Below are positions 33,632-42,620 of a stretch of DNA of 64,000 nucleotides, piece after piece. How positions within the stretch are numbered: position 1 is the stretch's first letter; each line of letters begins with the position of its first letter. The notes under the pieces are model-generated. The model saw only the letters and a list, made by a program, of their open reading frames with translations, did no database searches and was not told where the DNA came from. A program made the position numbers and the translations under genes. The stretch comes from Streptomyces sp. NBC_01335 (lineage in GTDB: Bacteria; Actinomycetota; Actinomycetes; Streptomycetales; Streptomycetaceae). The stretch spans positions 1,240,001-1,304,000 of the forward strand of contig NZ_CP108370.1 of the NCBI RefSeq assembly GCF_035953295.1. Reading direction: 5' to 3'.

Positions 33632-36600
33632 CTACTTCTCCGTGACGCCCGCCGAGTCGAACGTCGCCACCTCGTGCATGGCGCGCGCGGCGCTCTGCAC
33701 GATCGGGAGCGCGAGCAGGGCGCCCGTGCCCTCGCCGAGGCGGAGGTCGAGGTCGATCAGCGGGCGCAGGCCCAGCTTGTTGAGCGCCGCGACGTGGCCG
33801 GGCTCGGCGCTGCGGTGGCCCGCGATGCAGGCGGCCAGCGCCTCGGGGGCGATGGCGCGGGCGACCAGGGCCGCGGCACCGGCGCTCACCCCGTCCAGGA
33901 TCACCGGGGTGCGCAGCGAGGCGCCGCCCAGGAGGTAACCGGCCATGGCCGCGTGCTCCAGTCCGCCGACGGCCGCGAGCACGCCGATCGGGTCGGACGG
34001 GTCGGGCTGGTGGAGTTCCAGGGCGCGGCGCACCACGTCGACCTTGCGGGCGTGCATCTCGTCGTTGATGCCGGTGCCCCGGCCGGTGACCTCGGAGGGG
34101 TCGGCGCCGGTGTAGACGCAGATGAGGGCGGCCGACGCCGTGGTGTTGGCGATGCCCATCTCGCCGATGAGGAGGCCCTTGTTGCCTGCGGCGACGAGGT
34201 CGCGGGCGGTCTCGATGCCGACCTCGATCGCCGCGAGGACGTCCTCGCGGCTCATCGCGGGGCCGGTGGTGAAGTCCGCCGTGCCGGGCCGCACCTTACG
34301 GGGCAACAGGCCCGGGGTGGCGGGGAGTTCGGTGGCGACTCCGACGTCCACGACGCAGACCTCGGCGCCGACCTGACTCGCGAAGGCGTTGCAGACGGCT
34401 CCGCCGGCCAGGAAGTTGGCCACCATCTGGCCGGTGACCTCCTGGGGCCAGGAGGTCACGCCCTGGGCGTGCACGCCGTGGTCGCCGGCGAAGATCGCGA
34501 CGGCCGCGGGCTCCGGGATCGGCGGCGGGCACGTCCGGGAGAGTCCGGCGAGCTGTGCGGAGATGATCTCCAGCATGCCGAGCGCCCCGGCGGGCGTGGT
34601 CATCCGCTTCTGGCGTTCCCACGCCTCGCCGAGCGCCTTGGCGTCCAGCGGGCGGATGTTGGCGATGGTCTCCTGGAGCAGGTCGTGCGGCTCCTCGCCG
34701 GGCAGCGCCCGGCGGCCGTACGTCTCCTCGTGGACCACCCAGGACAGCGGGCGGCGCTTGGACCAGCCCGCCTGCATCAGCTCGGGCTCCTCGGGGAACT
34801 CGTCGACGTACCCGACGCAGAGGTAGGCGACGACTTCGAGGTGCTCGGGCAGGCCGAGGGCGCGCACCATCTCGCGCTCGTCGAAGAAGCTGACCCAGCC
34901 GACGCCGAGGCCCTCGGCGCGGGCGGCGAGCCACAGGTTCTCCACGGCGAGCGCGGAGGAGTAGGGCGCCATCTGCGGCTGGGTGTGGCGGCCGAGGGTG
35001 TGCCGTCCGCCGCGGGTGGGGTCGGCGGTGACGACGATGTTCACGGGGGTGTCGAGGATGGCCTCGATCTTCATCTCCCGGAACTGCTTCGCGCGGCCCT
35101 TGGGGAGCGACTTGGCGTAGGCGTCGCGCTGCCGCTGGGCGAGCTCGTGCATGGAACGCCGGGTCTCCGCGGAGCGGATGACGACGAAGTCCCAGGGCTG
35201 CGAGTGGCCGACGCTGGGCGCGGTGTGCGCGGCCTCCAGCACGCGGAGCAGCACCTCGTGCGGGATCGGGTCGCTGCGGAAGCCGTTGCGGATGTCGCGG
35301 CGTTCGCGCATGACGCGCAGTACGGCCTCGCGCTCCGCCTCGTCGTAGCCGGGGGCCGGGTCGGTCGCCGGCTCCTCGGGGGCGGCGTACTCGGCCTCCG
35401 GCTCCTCGGCGGCGGGCTGTGCCGCGACGGCCTCGGCGGGGGCGGCGGAGCCGAGCGGTTCGGCCGCGACGGCCTCGAAGACCGGAGCCTCGAAGACCGG
35501 GGCCTCGGCGGGGTGGGGCTGTTCCTGTCGCACGCTCTGGTGTTCCGGTTCCGTGTACTGCGGCCCGGCGCCCTGTCCGGCGGCGGGGGGCTCGACGGCC
35601 CAGGGCGCTCCGGCGGCCTGCGGCACGGCGAACTCGGGGGCGTTGCCGGCTCCCGTGCCGGCCTCCGGCAACGCGGCCGGGGCGGCGTCGAGGGCGACGG
35701 GCTCGGCGAGCGGGGCCGGTTCGGCGGCGGGCGCTTCGGCGGCCGCCTCTTCGGCCGGCATCCCGGCGGCCGGTTCCTCGGTCACGAGGATTCCGGCGGC
35801 CGAGGGCTCGGCGGTGATCGGCTCGGCGACCGGGTCCTCCGCCGGGGCCTGCGCCACGGGGGCGGGGACCTCCACGGGGGCCCGGACCTGCTCGGGGAGC
35901 TGGGCGCCGGTGAACTCGGCGGCGGGAGCGGCATCCGCCTCGGGGACGTACGCCTCCGATGCGGCCTCCGGCACGAAGACCGGTGCGTGGGCGGCGGGCT
36001 CGGCGGCCGCCTCGGGGACGACCGTTTCTGCCGGGTCTTCCGCCGCGAACCCGGCCGGCGCTTCGGCGGGGGCGTGCTCCGGCGCGTGGTCCTGGGCGGC
36101 GGCGACCGGCTCGAAGCCCGGCGCCGCCTCGGGCGCGGGCACGTATTCCGGTGCGGGCTGCTGGAGCGCCTCGGCCGGTACGTACTCCGCCGGGGCGGCG
36201 TCCACGGGCGCGGGCTCGGCCGTCGCGGCCTCGGTGATCACGGCCTCGACCGGCACGGCCTCGACGGGCGCTGTCTCGGCAGGCGCGGGCTCGTCGGCCG
36301 GGGTCACGGCCGCGGCGGGCTGCTCCTCGGCGGCGGCCACCGTCTCGGGGGCGCCCCACGGGGCGGCGCCCTGGAGCGGGATCTCGCCCAGCTGCGGGCC
36401 GGGGAGCACGGGCTCCTGAGCGGCGAAGGCCTCGGTGTGTACGGGTGCCTCGGCGGGCACGGGGAACTCGGTGTGTGCGGGCGCCTCGGCGGGCACGGGC
36501 GACCCGGCGGGCGCCTGGTAGTCGGGCGCGACGGGAGCCGGAGCCGCGGTACGGACCGGTGCCTGGGGCTGCGGGGACCCGGCCGGGCCCCGGTCGGCCA

Positions 36601-37033
36601 GCGAGCGCACGAGGCCGCTCTGCCCGCCGTAGGACGGGCCGTCGACCGAGGGCCCGCGGTGCAGCGGGCGCCGGGACGGGGTGGCGGCCGACGTGTGCGC
36701 GGGGGCGGGCGTCGGGGCCGGGATGCGTACGCCGCCGAGGTCGAAGGCCCCGGAGTCGTGGCTCGCGGGACCCTGCGACGGCGGCTCCTGGGCCGGGTAG
36801 GCGCTCTGCGCGGGGAACTGCTGGTAGGCGTCCGCGGCGGGCGGCGGGACGATCTGCGGGTCGCCCCACCCGCCGCCCTGGGCGGCGGGCATCAGCAGCA
36901 TCTCTTCTTCGTCGGGTGCCTGCTCGGAGGGGTCGAGGTAGGTGTAGGCATCCGGGGCGAGGACGCCCGGCTGCTCCACCATGCCTGCGTTCTCCGGCTG
37001 TCCCTCGCCCGGGACCTGGCCGGTGTCAGTCAT
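33632..37033 (-). CDS. cobT: BluB-CobT fusion: DMB synthase-like domain plus nicotinate-nucleotide:DMB phosphoribosyltransferase
   Basis: 1133 residues. Residues 1-60 are acidic; about 60-560 are an extremely Pro/Ala/Glu/Val-rich, low-complexity region; 563-785 is a BluB-type nitroreductase domain (RRDIRNGFRSDPIPHEVLLRVLEAAH, VGHSQPWDFVVIRS, GVGWVSFFDEREMVRAL); 785-1133 is CobT (VAIFAGDHGVHAQGVTSWPQEVT, GEMGIANTTASAALICVYTG, GTGINDEMHARKVDVVRRAL). BluB cuts FMNH2 to make 5,6-dimethylbenzimidazole and CobT activates it for the lower ligand of B12, so the fusion joins consecutive steps. GAGGGG precedes the ATG at 37033. The long spacer is the odd part. Confidence 0.9.
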   Translation of the reverse strand: MTDTGQVPGEGQPENAGMVEQPGVLAPDAYTYLDPSEQAPDEEEMLLMPAAQGGGWGDPQIVPPPAADAYQQFPAQSAYPAQEPPSQGPASHDSGAFDLGGVRIPAPTPAPAHTSAATPSRRPLHRGPSVDGPSYGGQSGLVRSLADRGPAGSPQPQAPVRTAAPAPVAPDYQAPAGSPVPAEAPAHTEFPVPAEAPVHTEAFAAQEPVLPGPQLGEIPLQGAAPWGAPETVAAAEEQPAAAVTPADEPAPAETAPVEAVPVEAVITEAATAEPAPVDAAPAEYVPAEALQQPAPEYVPAPEAAPGFEPVAAAQDHAPEHAPAEAPAGFAAEDPAETVVPEAAAEPAAHAPVFVPEAASEAYVPEADAAPAAEFTGAQLPEQVRAPVEVPAPVAQAPAEDPVAEPITAEPSAAGILVTEEPAAGMPAEEAAAEAPAAEPAPLAEPVALDAAPAALPEAGTGAGNAPEFAVPQAAGAPWAVEPPAAGQGAGPQYTEPEHQSVRQEQPHPAEAPVFEAPVFEAVAAEPLGSAAPAEAVAAQPAAEEPEAEYAAPEEPATDPAPGYDEAEREAVLRVMRERRDIRNGFRSDPIPHEVLLRVLEAAHTAPSVGHSQPWDFVVIRSAETRRSMHELAQRQRDAYAKSLPKGRAKQFREMKIEAILDTPVNIVVTADPTRGGRHTLGRHTQPQMAPYSSALAVENLWLAARAEGLGVGWVSFFDEREMVRALGLPEHLEVVAYLCVGYVDEFPEEPELMQAGWSKRRPLSWVVHEETYGRRALPGEEPHDLLQETIANIRPLDAKALGEAWERQKRMTTPAGALGMLEIISAQLAGLSRTCPPPIPEPAAVAIFAGDHGVHAQGVTSWPQEVTGQMVANFLAGGAVCNAFASQVGAEVCVVDVGVATELPATPGLLPRKVRPGTADFTTGPAMSREDVLAAIEVGIETARDLVAAGNKGLLIGEMGIANTTASAALICVYTGADPSEVTGRGTGINDEMHARKVDVVRRALELHQPDPSDPIGVLAAVGGLEHAAMAGYLLGGASLRTPVILDGVSAGAAALVARAIAPEALAACIAGHRSAEPGHVAALNKLGLRPLIDLDLRLGEGTGALLALPIVQSAARAMHEVATFDSAGVTEK

Positions 37034-37367
37034 GCGTACCCCTCGCCCATCGTCAGTGCTCCTTCGGCCCATCTCCCGGGACGCCCGCGTCACGGCAGGC
37101 CGGTGCTCGTCAACAAGAACGAGCGGGCTCGCCGCGCGGCACGAAACGCCCGCAGACCTCTACATATTCTCGCGGCCGTTCGCCGCAGCGACAGGTCGTT
37201 GCGCCGCGGTTCGCTGTGGACTGCGCCACTTCGCGCGTGCCCGGTCGTGCCGTACCACAGGGAGAAACAAAACATCTCCCTTTTCCGGACATTGACGCAC
37301 GAAGCGACGAACGACCGGGTTCGGTACAACAATCGGCCAGCCTACCTTCCGCGCTGTAGCGACCTGG
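37034..37367. other. 334-base intergenic region between cobT and cobL
   Basis: Contains the probable cobT promoter in a lower-GC patch (37250-37340). A 6-bp hairpin with a 9-base AT-rich loop (37260-37265 with 37275-37280, gggaga...tctccc) is the only inverted repeat I see. No B12-box or other cobalamin riboswitch core is recognisable. Confidence 0.4.
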
Positions 37368-38624
37368 TCACGGGGCAAGGTCCGAACGCACCGCGCAGAG
37401 CAGGAACGCGACGGACCGTTCGCGTTCCCGCCAGGCCGAGGTGTCCAGGTCCACGGACTGGAGGAGCGCGCACTCCACCGTGTAGCCGCTGCCCGAGAGC
37501 GCGGTGACGAGGGCCTCCGCCTGGTCGCGGGTGGAGGCGTGGGTGACGATCCGCTCCGGGCGCCGGTCGGCGACGGCGAGGGCCACGGGGACGCCGCCGC
37601 CCCCGATGCGTACGACATCGGGTTCGGGAAGCCGTTCGAGCACGTGCGGGGCGAGGCCCTGGACGACCTGGACGGCCACGCCGAAGGAGCGGGCGGCGGC
37701 CGTCGCACGGGCGCAGGCGGCGGGGTCGCGGTCGACGGCGATGACGGCCGCGCCGAAGCGGGCCGCTTCGACGGCGAGCGCGCCGGTGCCCGAGCCGATG
37801 TCCCAGACCAGGTCGCCGGTGCGCGGGCCGAGCCGGGCCAGTTGGGCGGCGCGCATCCCGGCGGACTCGCCCTCGGTGCTCTCCGCCGTACGCGCCCGGT
37901 CGTCTCCGGCGGGGCCGTGGCCGGTCCGGCGGTAGGCGTGCTCGGGCAGGGCCCAGCCGCGTACACCGTCGGGGCGGGCGGGGTCCCGGCCGCCGATCCA
38001 GCCGGCGGACGCGGTGGTGGGGCCCGAGCCGACGACGATGACGACGTTGGGGTCGCGCCAGGCGTGGTCGGCGGCCTTGTCGGAGGTGAGGACGGTGACG
38101 CGCTCGCGGGTGGTGCCGAGTTCCTCGCAGATCACGAAGGTGCGGTGGATGCCGTCGAGCAGCAGGGCCAGTTCGGCGGGGCCGGCGCCGGGCGAGGTGA
38201 GGACGGCGACCTTGTGGTGGGCCCGGCAGACGTTGACGGCCCGTCGCAGGGTCCTCGGGTGGGCGACGACGACCTGGGCGTCGTCCCAGGGCATCCCGGC
38301 GCGGGCGAAGGCGGTGGCGACGGAGGAGACCGCGGGCACGACCTCGACCTCCAGGCCGTGTTCGGGTGCGCGCAGGGTGCGCACGACACCGAAGAAGCCG
38401 GGGTCTCCGTCGGCGAGGACGACGGCGCTCCCCCGGTGTCCGGCGATGCGCCGGGCGGCCAGGTCCACGCTGCCGAGGCGGATGCGTTCGGCGTCGCGGG
38501 GGACTTCGGCGAGCGCGAGGTGGTGCGCGGCGCCGGCGACGAGTGTGGCGGCGGAGAGCGCTGCCGTGGCCGCTCTGGTCAGCGGTGAGCCGTCCCAGCC
38601 GATCACCGTGACGCGGTCGGCCAT
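37368..38624 (-). CDS. cobL: Precorrin-6Y C5,15-methyltransferase (decarboxylating), CbiE-CbiT fusion
   Basis: 418 residues. CbiE-type tetrapyrrole methylase in the first 210 (VTVIGWDGSPLT, VVLADGDPGFFGVVRTL, EVVPAVSSVATAFARAGMPW) and CbiT-type SAM methyltransferase after about 240 (DLVWDIGSGTGALAVEAARFGAAVIAVDRDPAAC). Catalyses methylation at C5 and C15 with decarboxylation of the acetate side chain in corrin ring synthesis. Upstream neighbour of cobT on the same strand, separated by 334 bases. Confidence 0.93.
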   Translation of the reverse strand: MADRVTVIGWDGSPLTRAATAALSAATLVAGAAHHLALAEVPRDAERIRLGSVDLAARRIAGHRGSAVVLADGDPGFFGVVRTLRAPEHGLEVEVVPAVSSVATAFARAGMPWDDAQVVVAHPRTLRRAVNVCRAHHKVAVLTSPGAGPAELALLLDGIHRTFVICEELGTTRERVTVLTSDKAADHAWRDPNVVIVVGSGPTTASAGWIGGRDPARPDGVRGWALPEHAYRRTGHGPAGDDRARTAESTEGESAGMRAAQLARLGPRTGDLVWDIGSGTGALAVEAARFGAAVIAVDRDPAACARATAAARSFGVAVQVVQGLAPHVLERLPEPDVVRIGGGGVPVALAVADRRPERIVTHASTRDQAEALVTALSGSGYTVECALLQSVDLDTSAWRERERSVAFLLCAVRSDLAP

Positions 38625-38764
38625 CGTCGTCCGTCTCCTGGAGCTGTGGGGGGTGCGTGAGGGGGTGCGTCCGCCGGTGGGGCCGTGCCCGCGTGGTGGT
38701 CCGGGTAGAGGTTATCGGGTCGCTCCGGAGGGCCGGTCCGGAGGGGACGCGGCCGGCTGCCCCG

Positions 38765-39403
38765 TCAGTTCCAGTCGTTGTAGGTGCCGTAGCCGCCCGC
38801 GTCGGCGAGCTGTTCGGCGACGCCTTCGATGTCCTCCGGGAGGAGGCCCCAGACGATCAGGTCGGTGCGGAAGTCGACCCAGCCGCCGTCCTCCGTCTGC
38901 GTCCGCGCTATCCGGGCGTTGCGCAGGACGCCCTCGCTGATGCAGCCGAGCTTCTGGGCGACCTGCTGGGAGGCGGTGTTGTCGGCCTGGGTGCGCAACT
39001 CGATCCGCTCGAAGGCCTGGTCGCGGAAGAGCCACTCGGCGAGCGCCAGCACGGATTCGGTGGCGTACCCCTCGCCGCGCGCCCAGTGGGCGGTGACGTA
39101 GACGACCTCGGTGGAGCGGGTGCGCCAGTCGGTGTTGAGCAGCCGTACGGAGCCCACGAGCCGCTGGGTGAGGAACTCGTGGACGGCGAAGACGATGCCG
39201 TGGCCCTGGGTGCGCTCGCCCGGGGCGATCCTCCGGATCCAGCGCTCGGCGTCGATCCGCGTGTACGGGTGCGGGGCGTCCGTCCAGGCGGTGACGGCCT
39301 CGTCGTTCATCATGTCGGCCAGTGCCGGGAGGTCCGCCATGTCGTAGGGGCGCAGCACCAGTCGGTCCGTGCTGATCGAGATCGACGGAAACGTGGTAGT
39401 CAT
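38765..39403 (-). CDS. GNAT acetyltransferase (RimJ/RimL type)
   Basis: 212 residues. The family outline is clear: STDRLVLRPYDMADLPALADMMND at the start, a motif A variant ARGEGYATESVLALAEWLF and ERIELRTQADNTASQQVAQKLGC at the end. RimJ/RimL-like enzymes acetylate protein N-termini or small amines; target unknown. GGAG precedes the ATG at 39403. A strong hairpin lies between this gene and metQ upstream, so it is likely transcribed on its own. Confidence 0.85.
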   Translation of the reverse strand: MTTTFPSISISTDRLVLRPYDMADLPALADMMNDEAVTAWTDAPHPYTRIDAERWIRRIAPGERTQGHGIVFAVHEFLTQRLVGSVRLLNTDWRTRSTEVVYVTAHWARGEGYATESVLALAEWLFRDQAFERIELRTQADNTASQQVAQKLGCISEGVLRNARIARTQTEDGGWVDFRTDLIVWGLLPEDIEGVAEQLADAGGYGTYNDWN

Positions 39404-39483
39404 GCGCAGCTCCATGCCGAAGACCGGTAAAGGCACAGCATGCAGTATCGGGCGCGCGCCGTGCATGGGCGGGTCCGTACGGC

Positions 39484-39523
39484 CGGAGCCCCGCACCTCC
39501 TCGGCGGGAGGTGCGGGGCTCCG
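39484..39523 (-). terminator. Terminator of the metNIQ operon
   Basis: A perfect 17-bp inverted repeat (39484-39500 with 39507-39523) lies 57 bases downstream of metQ. Confidence 0.75.
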
Positions 39524-39579
39524 TGGGCGTGCGCGGGGCGCCGCGCGGTGTCCGACGACTCGTGCCGGACACGGCCTGG

Positions 39580-40443
39580 TCAGGAAGCGGCCGGGGTACC
39601 GAACGCGGGGATGACCGAGCCCTTGTAGGTGTCCTCGATGAACTTCTTGACCTCGTCGCTGTTGAGGAGCTTGGCGAGCTTCTCGACGCGGGGGTCCTTC
39701 TCGCCGCCCTTCTTGACGACCAGGATGTTGGCGTAGGGGTTGCCCTCAGCCTTCTCGATGGCGAGCGCGTCCTTCGACGGCGTGAGCTTGGCCTCGATCG
39801 CGTAGTTGCCGTTGATCACGGCGGCGTCGACGTCGTCCAGGGCGCGGGGCACGGTGGCGGCCTCCAGCTCCTTGAACTTCAGGCCCTTGGCGTCGGTGAT
39901 GTCGCTCAGCTTGGCGTCGGTGCCGACACCGGCCTTGAGCGTGATCAGGCCCTCGTCGGCGAGGAGCAGGAGCGCGCGGCCCTCGTTGGTGGTGTCGTTG
40001 GGCACCGCGATCGTCTGGCCGGACTTGATGCCGGAGACGGACTTGACCTTCTTGGAGTAGAGGCCGAGCGGCTCCAGGTGGACGTTGACGACCGGCACGA
40101 GGTGGGTGCCGTTCTTCTTGTTGAAGTCGTCCAGGTAGGGCTTGTGCTGGAAGAAGTTGGCGTCGATCTGGCCGGTCTCGGTGGCGGTGTTCGGCAGGAC
40201 GTAGTCCGTGAACTCCTTGACCTCCAGCTTGAGGCCGGCCTTCGCCGCGAGGTTCTTCTTCACGAAGTTGAGGATGTCGGCGTGCGGCGTCGGGGACGCG
40301 CCCACGACGAGCGCCTTGGAGGTGTCGGCGCTCGCGCCGGTGCCGCCGGCGGACGGGTCGGAGTCCGTACCGCAGGCGCTCAGGCCCAGGGCGAGGGCGG
40401 CGGTGGCGGCGGCTGCCGCGGAGAGCTTGATGGTCTTGCGCAC
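39580..40443 (-). CDS. metQ: Methionine-binding lipoprotein MetQ
   Basis: 287 residues. Signal peptide with lipobox GLSAC, then the NlpA family body: VVGASPTPHADILNFVKK, YVLPNTATETGQIDANFFQHKPYL, IAVPNDTTNEGRALLLLA, and VNVHLEPLGLYSKK. It captures methionine (likely both isomers) outside the membrane and hands it to MetI. GTG start at 40443 with GAGG eight bases upstream. Third gene of metN-metI-metQ. Confidence 0.95.
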   Translation of the reverse strand: MRKTIKLSAAAAATAALALGLSACGTDSDPSAGGTGASADTSKALVVGASPTPHADILNFVKKNLAAKAGLKLEVKEFTDYVLPNTATETGQIDANFFQHKPYLDDFNKKNGTHLVPVVNVHLEPLGLYSKKVKSVSGIKSGQTIAVPNDTTNEGRALLLLADEGLITLKAGVGTDAKLSDITDAKGLKFKELEAATVPRALDDVDAAVINGNYAIEAKLTPSKDALAIEKAEGNPYANILVVKKGGEKDPRVEKLAKLLNSDEVKKFIEDTYKGSVIPAFGTPAAS

Positions 40444-40574
40444 GAAAAGTGCCTCTTTCGGGTGGTGGAACGCCCGGACAAGGAGTGCGGGCTCGGCCGT
40501 CGCCGCGGGTTCGTAACAACGGGGGCCGTTACGGGTGCGGGACGGAGGTCTGTGGTGCCTCGGGAGGGCGGGCC

Positions 40575-41246
40575 TCAGGAGGCGGTGCGGCCCCGGCGGG
40601 CCAGCAGGCGTCCGGCGAGGTCGCCGATGAGCTGCACGACGGTCACGATGACGATGAGCAGCACGACGGTCACGATCATGAACTGGTTGTCGAAGCGCTG
40701 GAATCCGTAGGTGACGGCCTTGGACCCGAGCCCTTCGCCGCCCACGGCGCCGGCCATCGCGGAGTAGCCGATGAGCACGATCACGGTGGTGGTGATCCCG
40801 GAGATCAGCGAGGGCAGGGCCTGCGGCAGCAGGACCTTGCGGACGATGGTGGGAATGGAGCCGCCCATCGACTGGACCGCTTCGACGAGCCCGTGGTCGA
40901 CCTCGCGGACGGCGGTCTCCACCAGCCGCGCGAAGAAGGGGATGGCACCGACGGCCAGCGGGACGATCATCGCGGTCGGGCCGATGAAGGTGCCGACGAC
41001 CCAGGTCGTGAAGGGGATCAGCGCGATCAGCAGGATGATGAAGGGCAGCGAGCGGCCGATGTTGACGACCGCGCCGACGATCTTGTTGACCACGGTGTTC
41101 TGGAGCAGTCCGCCCTTGTCGGTGAGGACCAGCAGCACACCGAGGGGCAGGCCGACGGCGACGGTGACGACCGCGGACCACAGCACCATGTAGAGGGTGT
41201 CGACGGTGCCCTGGGTCAGCAGGGGCTGCATTTCGGACCAGGTCAC
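40575..41246 (-). CDS. metI: Methionine ABC transporter permease MetI
   Basis: 223 residues with five membrane helices, the normal MetI size. Signature elements IGRSLPFIILLIALIPFT and the EAA-type loop GLVEAVQSMGGSIPTIVRKVLLPQALPS. GTG start at 41246 overlaps the metN stop (GTGA). Confidence 0.95.
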   Translation of the reverse strand: MTWSEMQPLLTQGTVDTLYMVLWSAVVTVAVGLPLGVLLVLTDKGGLLQNTVVNKIVGAVVNIGRSLPFIILLIALIPFTTWVVGTFIGPTAMIVPLAVGAIPFFARLVETAVREVDHGLVEAVQSMGGSIPTIVRKVLLPQALPSLISGITTTVIVLIGYSAMAGAVGGEGLGSKAVTYGFQRFDNQFMIVTVVLLIVIVTVVQLIGDLAGRLLARRGRTAS

Positions 41247-42307
41247 TTCGCGGCCTCCTCGGTGAGCGGGGCGGGGGTCTGTACGGGGATCGCGGTGGCG
41301 GCCGCCTCGTCCACGACCTCGGCCCGCAGCCCCTGCTCGCGCAGGAAGCCGATGGGCACGACGTTCTCCTCGAAGCCGCCGGGCAGCTCGATGCGCATCC
41401 GGCCGATCTGGTTGCCGCCCACGGTGTCCATGGCCGCGCCGAGGATCGAGATGTCGATGTTGTACGTACGGGAGAGCTGGGAGATCACCGGGCGGCCGGC
41501 CGCGTCGCCGTGGAAGGTGACGTCGACGACCGTGCGGCCGGGGCCGGAGGTGCCGCCGCCGACCGGGAAGAGTTCGTGGGCCAGCTCGGAGCCGGGGGTG
41601 GCGAGGAGCTCGCCGACCGTGCCGGACTCGACCACACGGCCCCGGCGCATCAGCGCGGCGGAGTCGCAGATCGTCTTGACGACGTCCATCTCGTGCGTGA
41701 TGAGCAGCACGGTCAGGCCGAGCTGCTGGTTGAGGTCGCGCAGCAGTTGGAGGATGGAGCGGGTGGTCTCGGGGTCCAGCGCCGAGGTCGCCTCGTCGGA
41801 GAGGAGCACCTTCGGGTCGCCGGCCAGGGCGCGGGCGATGCCGACGCGCTGCTTCTGGCCGCCGGAGAGCTGTCCGGGGTACGCCTTGGCCTTGTCGCCG
41901 AGGCCGACCAGGTCGAGCAGTTCGAGAGCCTTGCGGGAGCGGTCGCGGCCGGGCACGCCGAGGATCTCCAGCGGGAGTTCCACGTTGCCCTGGACGGTGC
42001 GCGAGGCCAGCAGGTTGAAGTGCTGGAAGACCATGCCGATACGGCTGCGCGCCTCGCGCAGCTCCTTGCCCGCCCGCCGGCCACGGCCGGCGAGGGCGGT
42101 GAGGTCCTGGCCGGCCACGGTCACGGTGCCGGAGGTGGGGCGCTCCAGCAGGTTGACGCAGCGGATGAGGGAGGACTTGCCGGCGCCGCTCTGGCCGATG
42201 ACACCGAAGACCTCGCCCTCCTCGACGTGCAGATCGACTCCGTCGAGTGCGGTGACCTCGCGGTCGCGCGACTGGTAGACCTTCGTGAGGCCCGAAGTGG
42301 TGATCAC
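41243..42307 (-). CDS. metN: Methionine ABC transporter ATP-binding protein MetN
   Basis: 354 residues from GTG at 42307 (GACGGAAA upstream); a longer frame to 42364 is less likely. Walker A GQSGAGKSS, signature LSGGQKQRV, Walker B VLLSDEATSALD, and the C-terminal NIL/ACT-type regulatory domain (about 265-345) that binds methionine and shuts off transport. First structural gene of the operon; a short leader ORF with Cys codons lies 226 bases upstream. Confidence 0.95.
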   Translation of the reverse strand: MITTSGLTKVYQSRDREVTALDGVDLHVEEGEVFGVIGQSGAGKSSLIRCVNLLERPTSGTVTVAGQDLTALAGRGRRAGKELREARSRIGMVFQHFNLLASRTVQGNVELPLEILGVPGRDRSRKALELLDLVGLGDKAKAYPGQLSGGQKQRVGIARALAGDPKVLLSDEATSALDPETTRSILQLLRDLNQQLGLTVLLITHEMDVVKTICDSAALMRRGRVVESGTVGELLATPGSELAHELFPVGGGTSGPGRTVVDVTFHGDAAGRPVISQLSRTYNIDISILGAAMDTVGGNQIGRMRIELPGGFEENVVPIGFLREQGLRAEVVDEAAATAIPVQTPAPLTEEAAK

Positions 42308-42533
42308 AGGGTTTCCGTCACTGTCGAGTGCTCGCGGCGTGGTTGTCCGCCGGGCACGGGGCATTCGTCCGGGGGAGACTCACCGGCTCTCGTCGGCCGG
42401 GGTCTCGGCACGGTCGCGGCACCGGAGTGCCGGTCGAGGCCGTGCGGGACCGACGCGTTCCTTCCCGGGGCGACCGGGAGGCGACGGCGTCGGCGGGTTC
42501 TCGCTTCGGGGCGCGAGACACTGGCGGGGGCCC
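42308..42533 (-). promoter_or_regulatory. metN 5' leader with hairpins, possible attenuator
   Basis: 226 untranslated bases between the leader ORF and metN. Two hairpins stand out: 42499-42518 (tctcgc/gcgaga) just after the leader stop codon, and a two-part stem at 42408-42445 (gcacgg/ccgtgc outside, cggcac/gtgccg inside). No SAM-riboswitch core is visible. Confidence 0.45.
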
Positions 42534-42620
42534 TCAGATGGCGCGCATTCGACACGTACAACGAGCACCGGGCGCGCTGATCGCCTCGGTCGCAGGGGTG
42601 CGGCTGCTCGTCGTGGTCAT
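42534..42620 (-). CDS. Putative Cys-containing leader peptide upstream of metN
   Basis: 28 codons, ATG at 42620 to TGA at 42534. The peptide ends GARCTCRMRAI, placing two Cys and one Met codon near the stop, as expected of an attenuator peptide that senses cysteine or methionine supply. There is no Shine-Dalgarno, but TTTACT (42632-42627) would serve as a -10 box giving a leaderless message starting at the ATG. Actinobacterial leader peptides of this kind precede sulfur amino acid genes. The translation is certain; the role is inferred. Confidence 0.5.
   Translation of the reverse strand: MTTTSSRTPATEAISAPGARCTCRMRAI

Noticed and set aside
37034..37367. Cobalamin riboswitch upstream of cobT
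   Set aside because: The conserved B12 box is absent; only a small hairpin is present.
29306..37507. An open frame of over 2,700 codons on the plus strand, and similar very long frames on both strands elsewhere
   Set aside because: It lies antisense or out of frame to well-supported genes (kinase, methyltransferase, cysG, cobT). High-GC DNA produces such stop-free shadows, and the translation is compositionally biased.
42308..42620. SAM riboswitch upstream of metN
   Set aside because: No SAM-I, SAM-II or SAM-IV core sequence is recognisable; the region contains a short ORF and hairpins instead.
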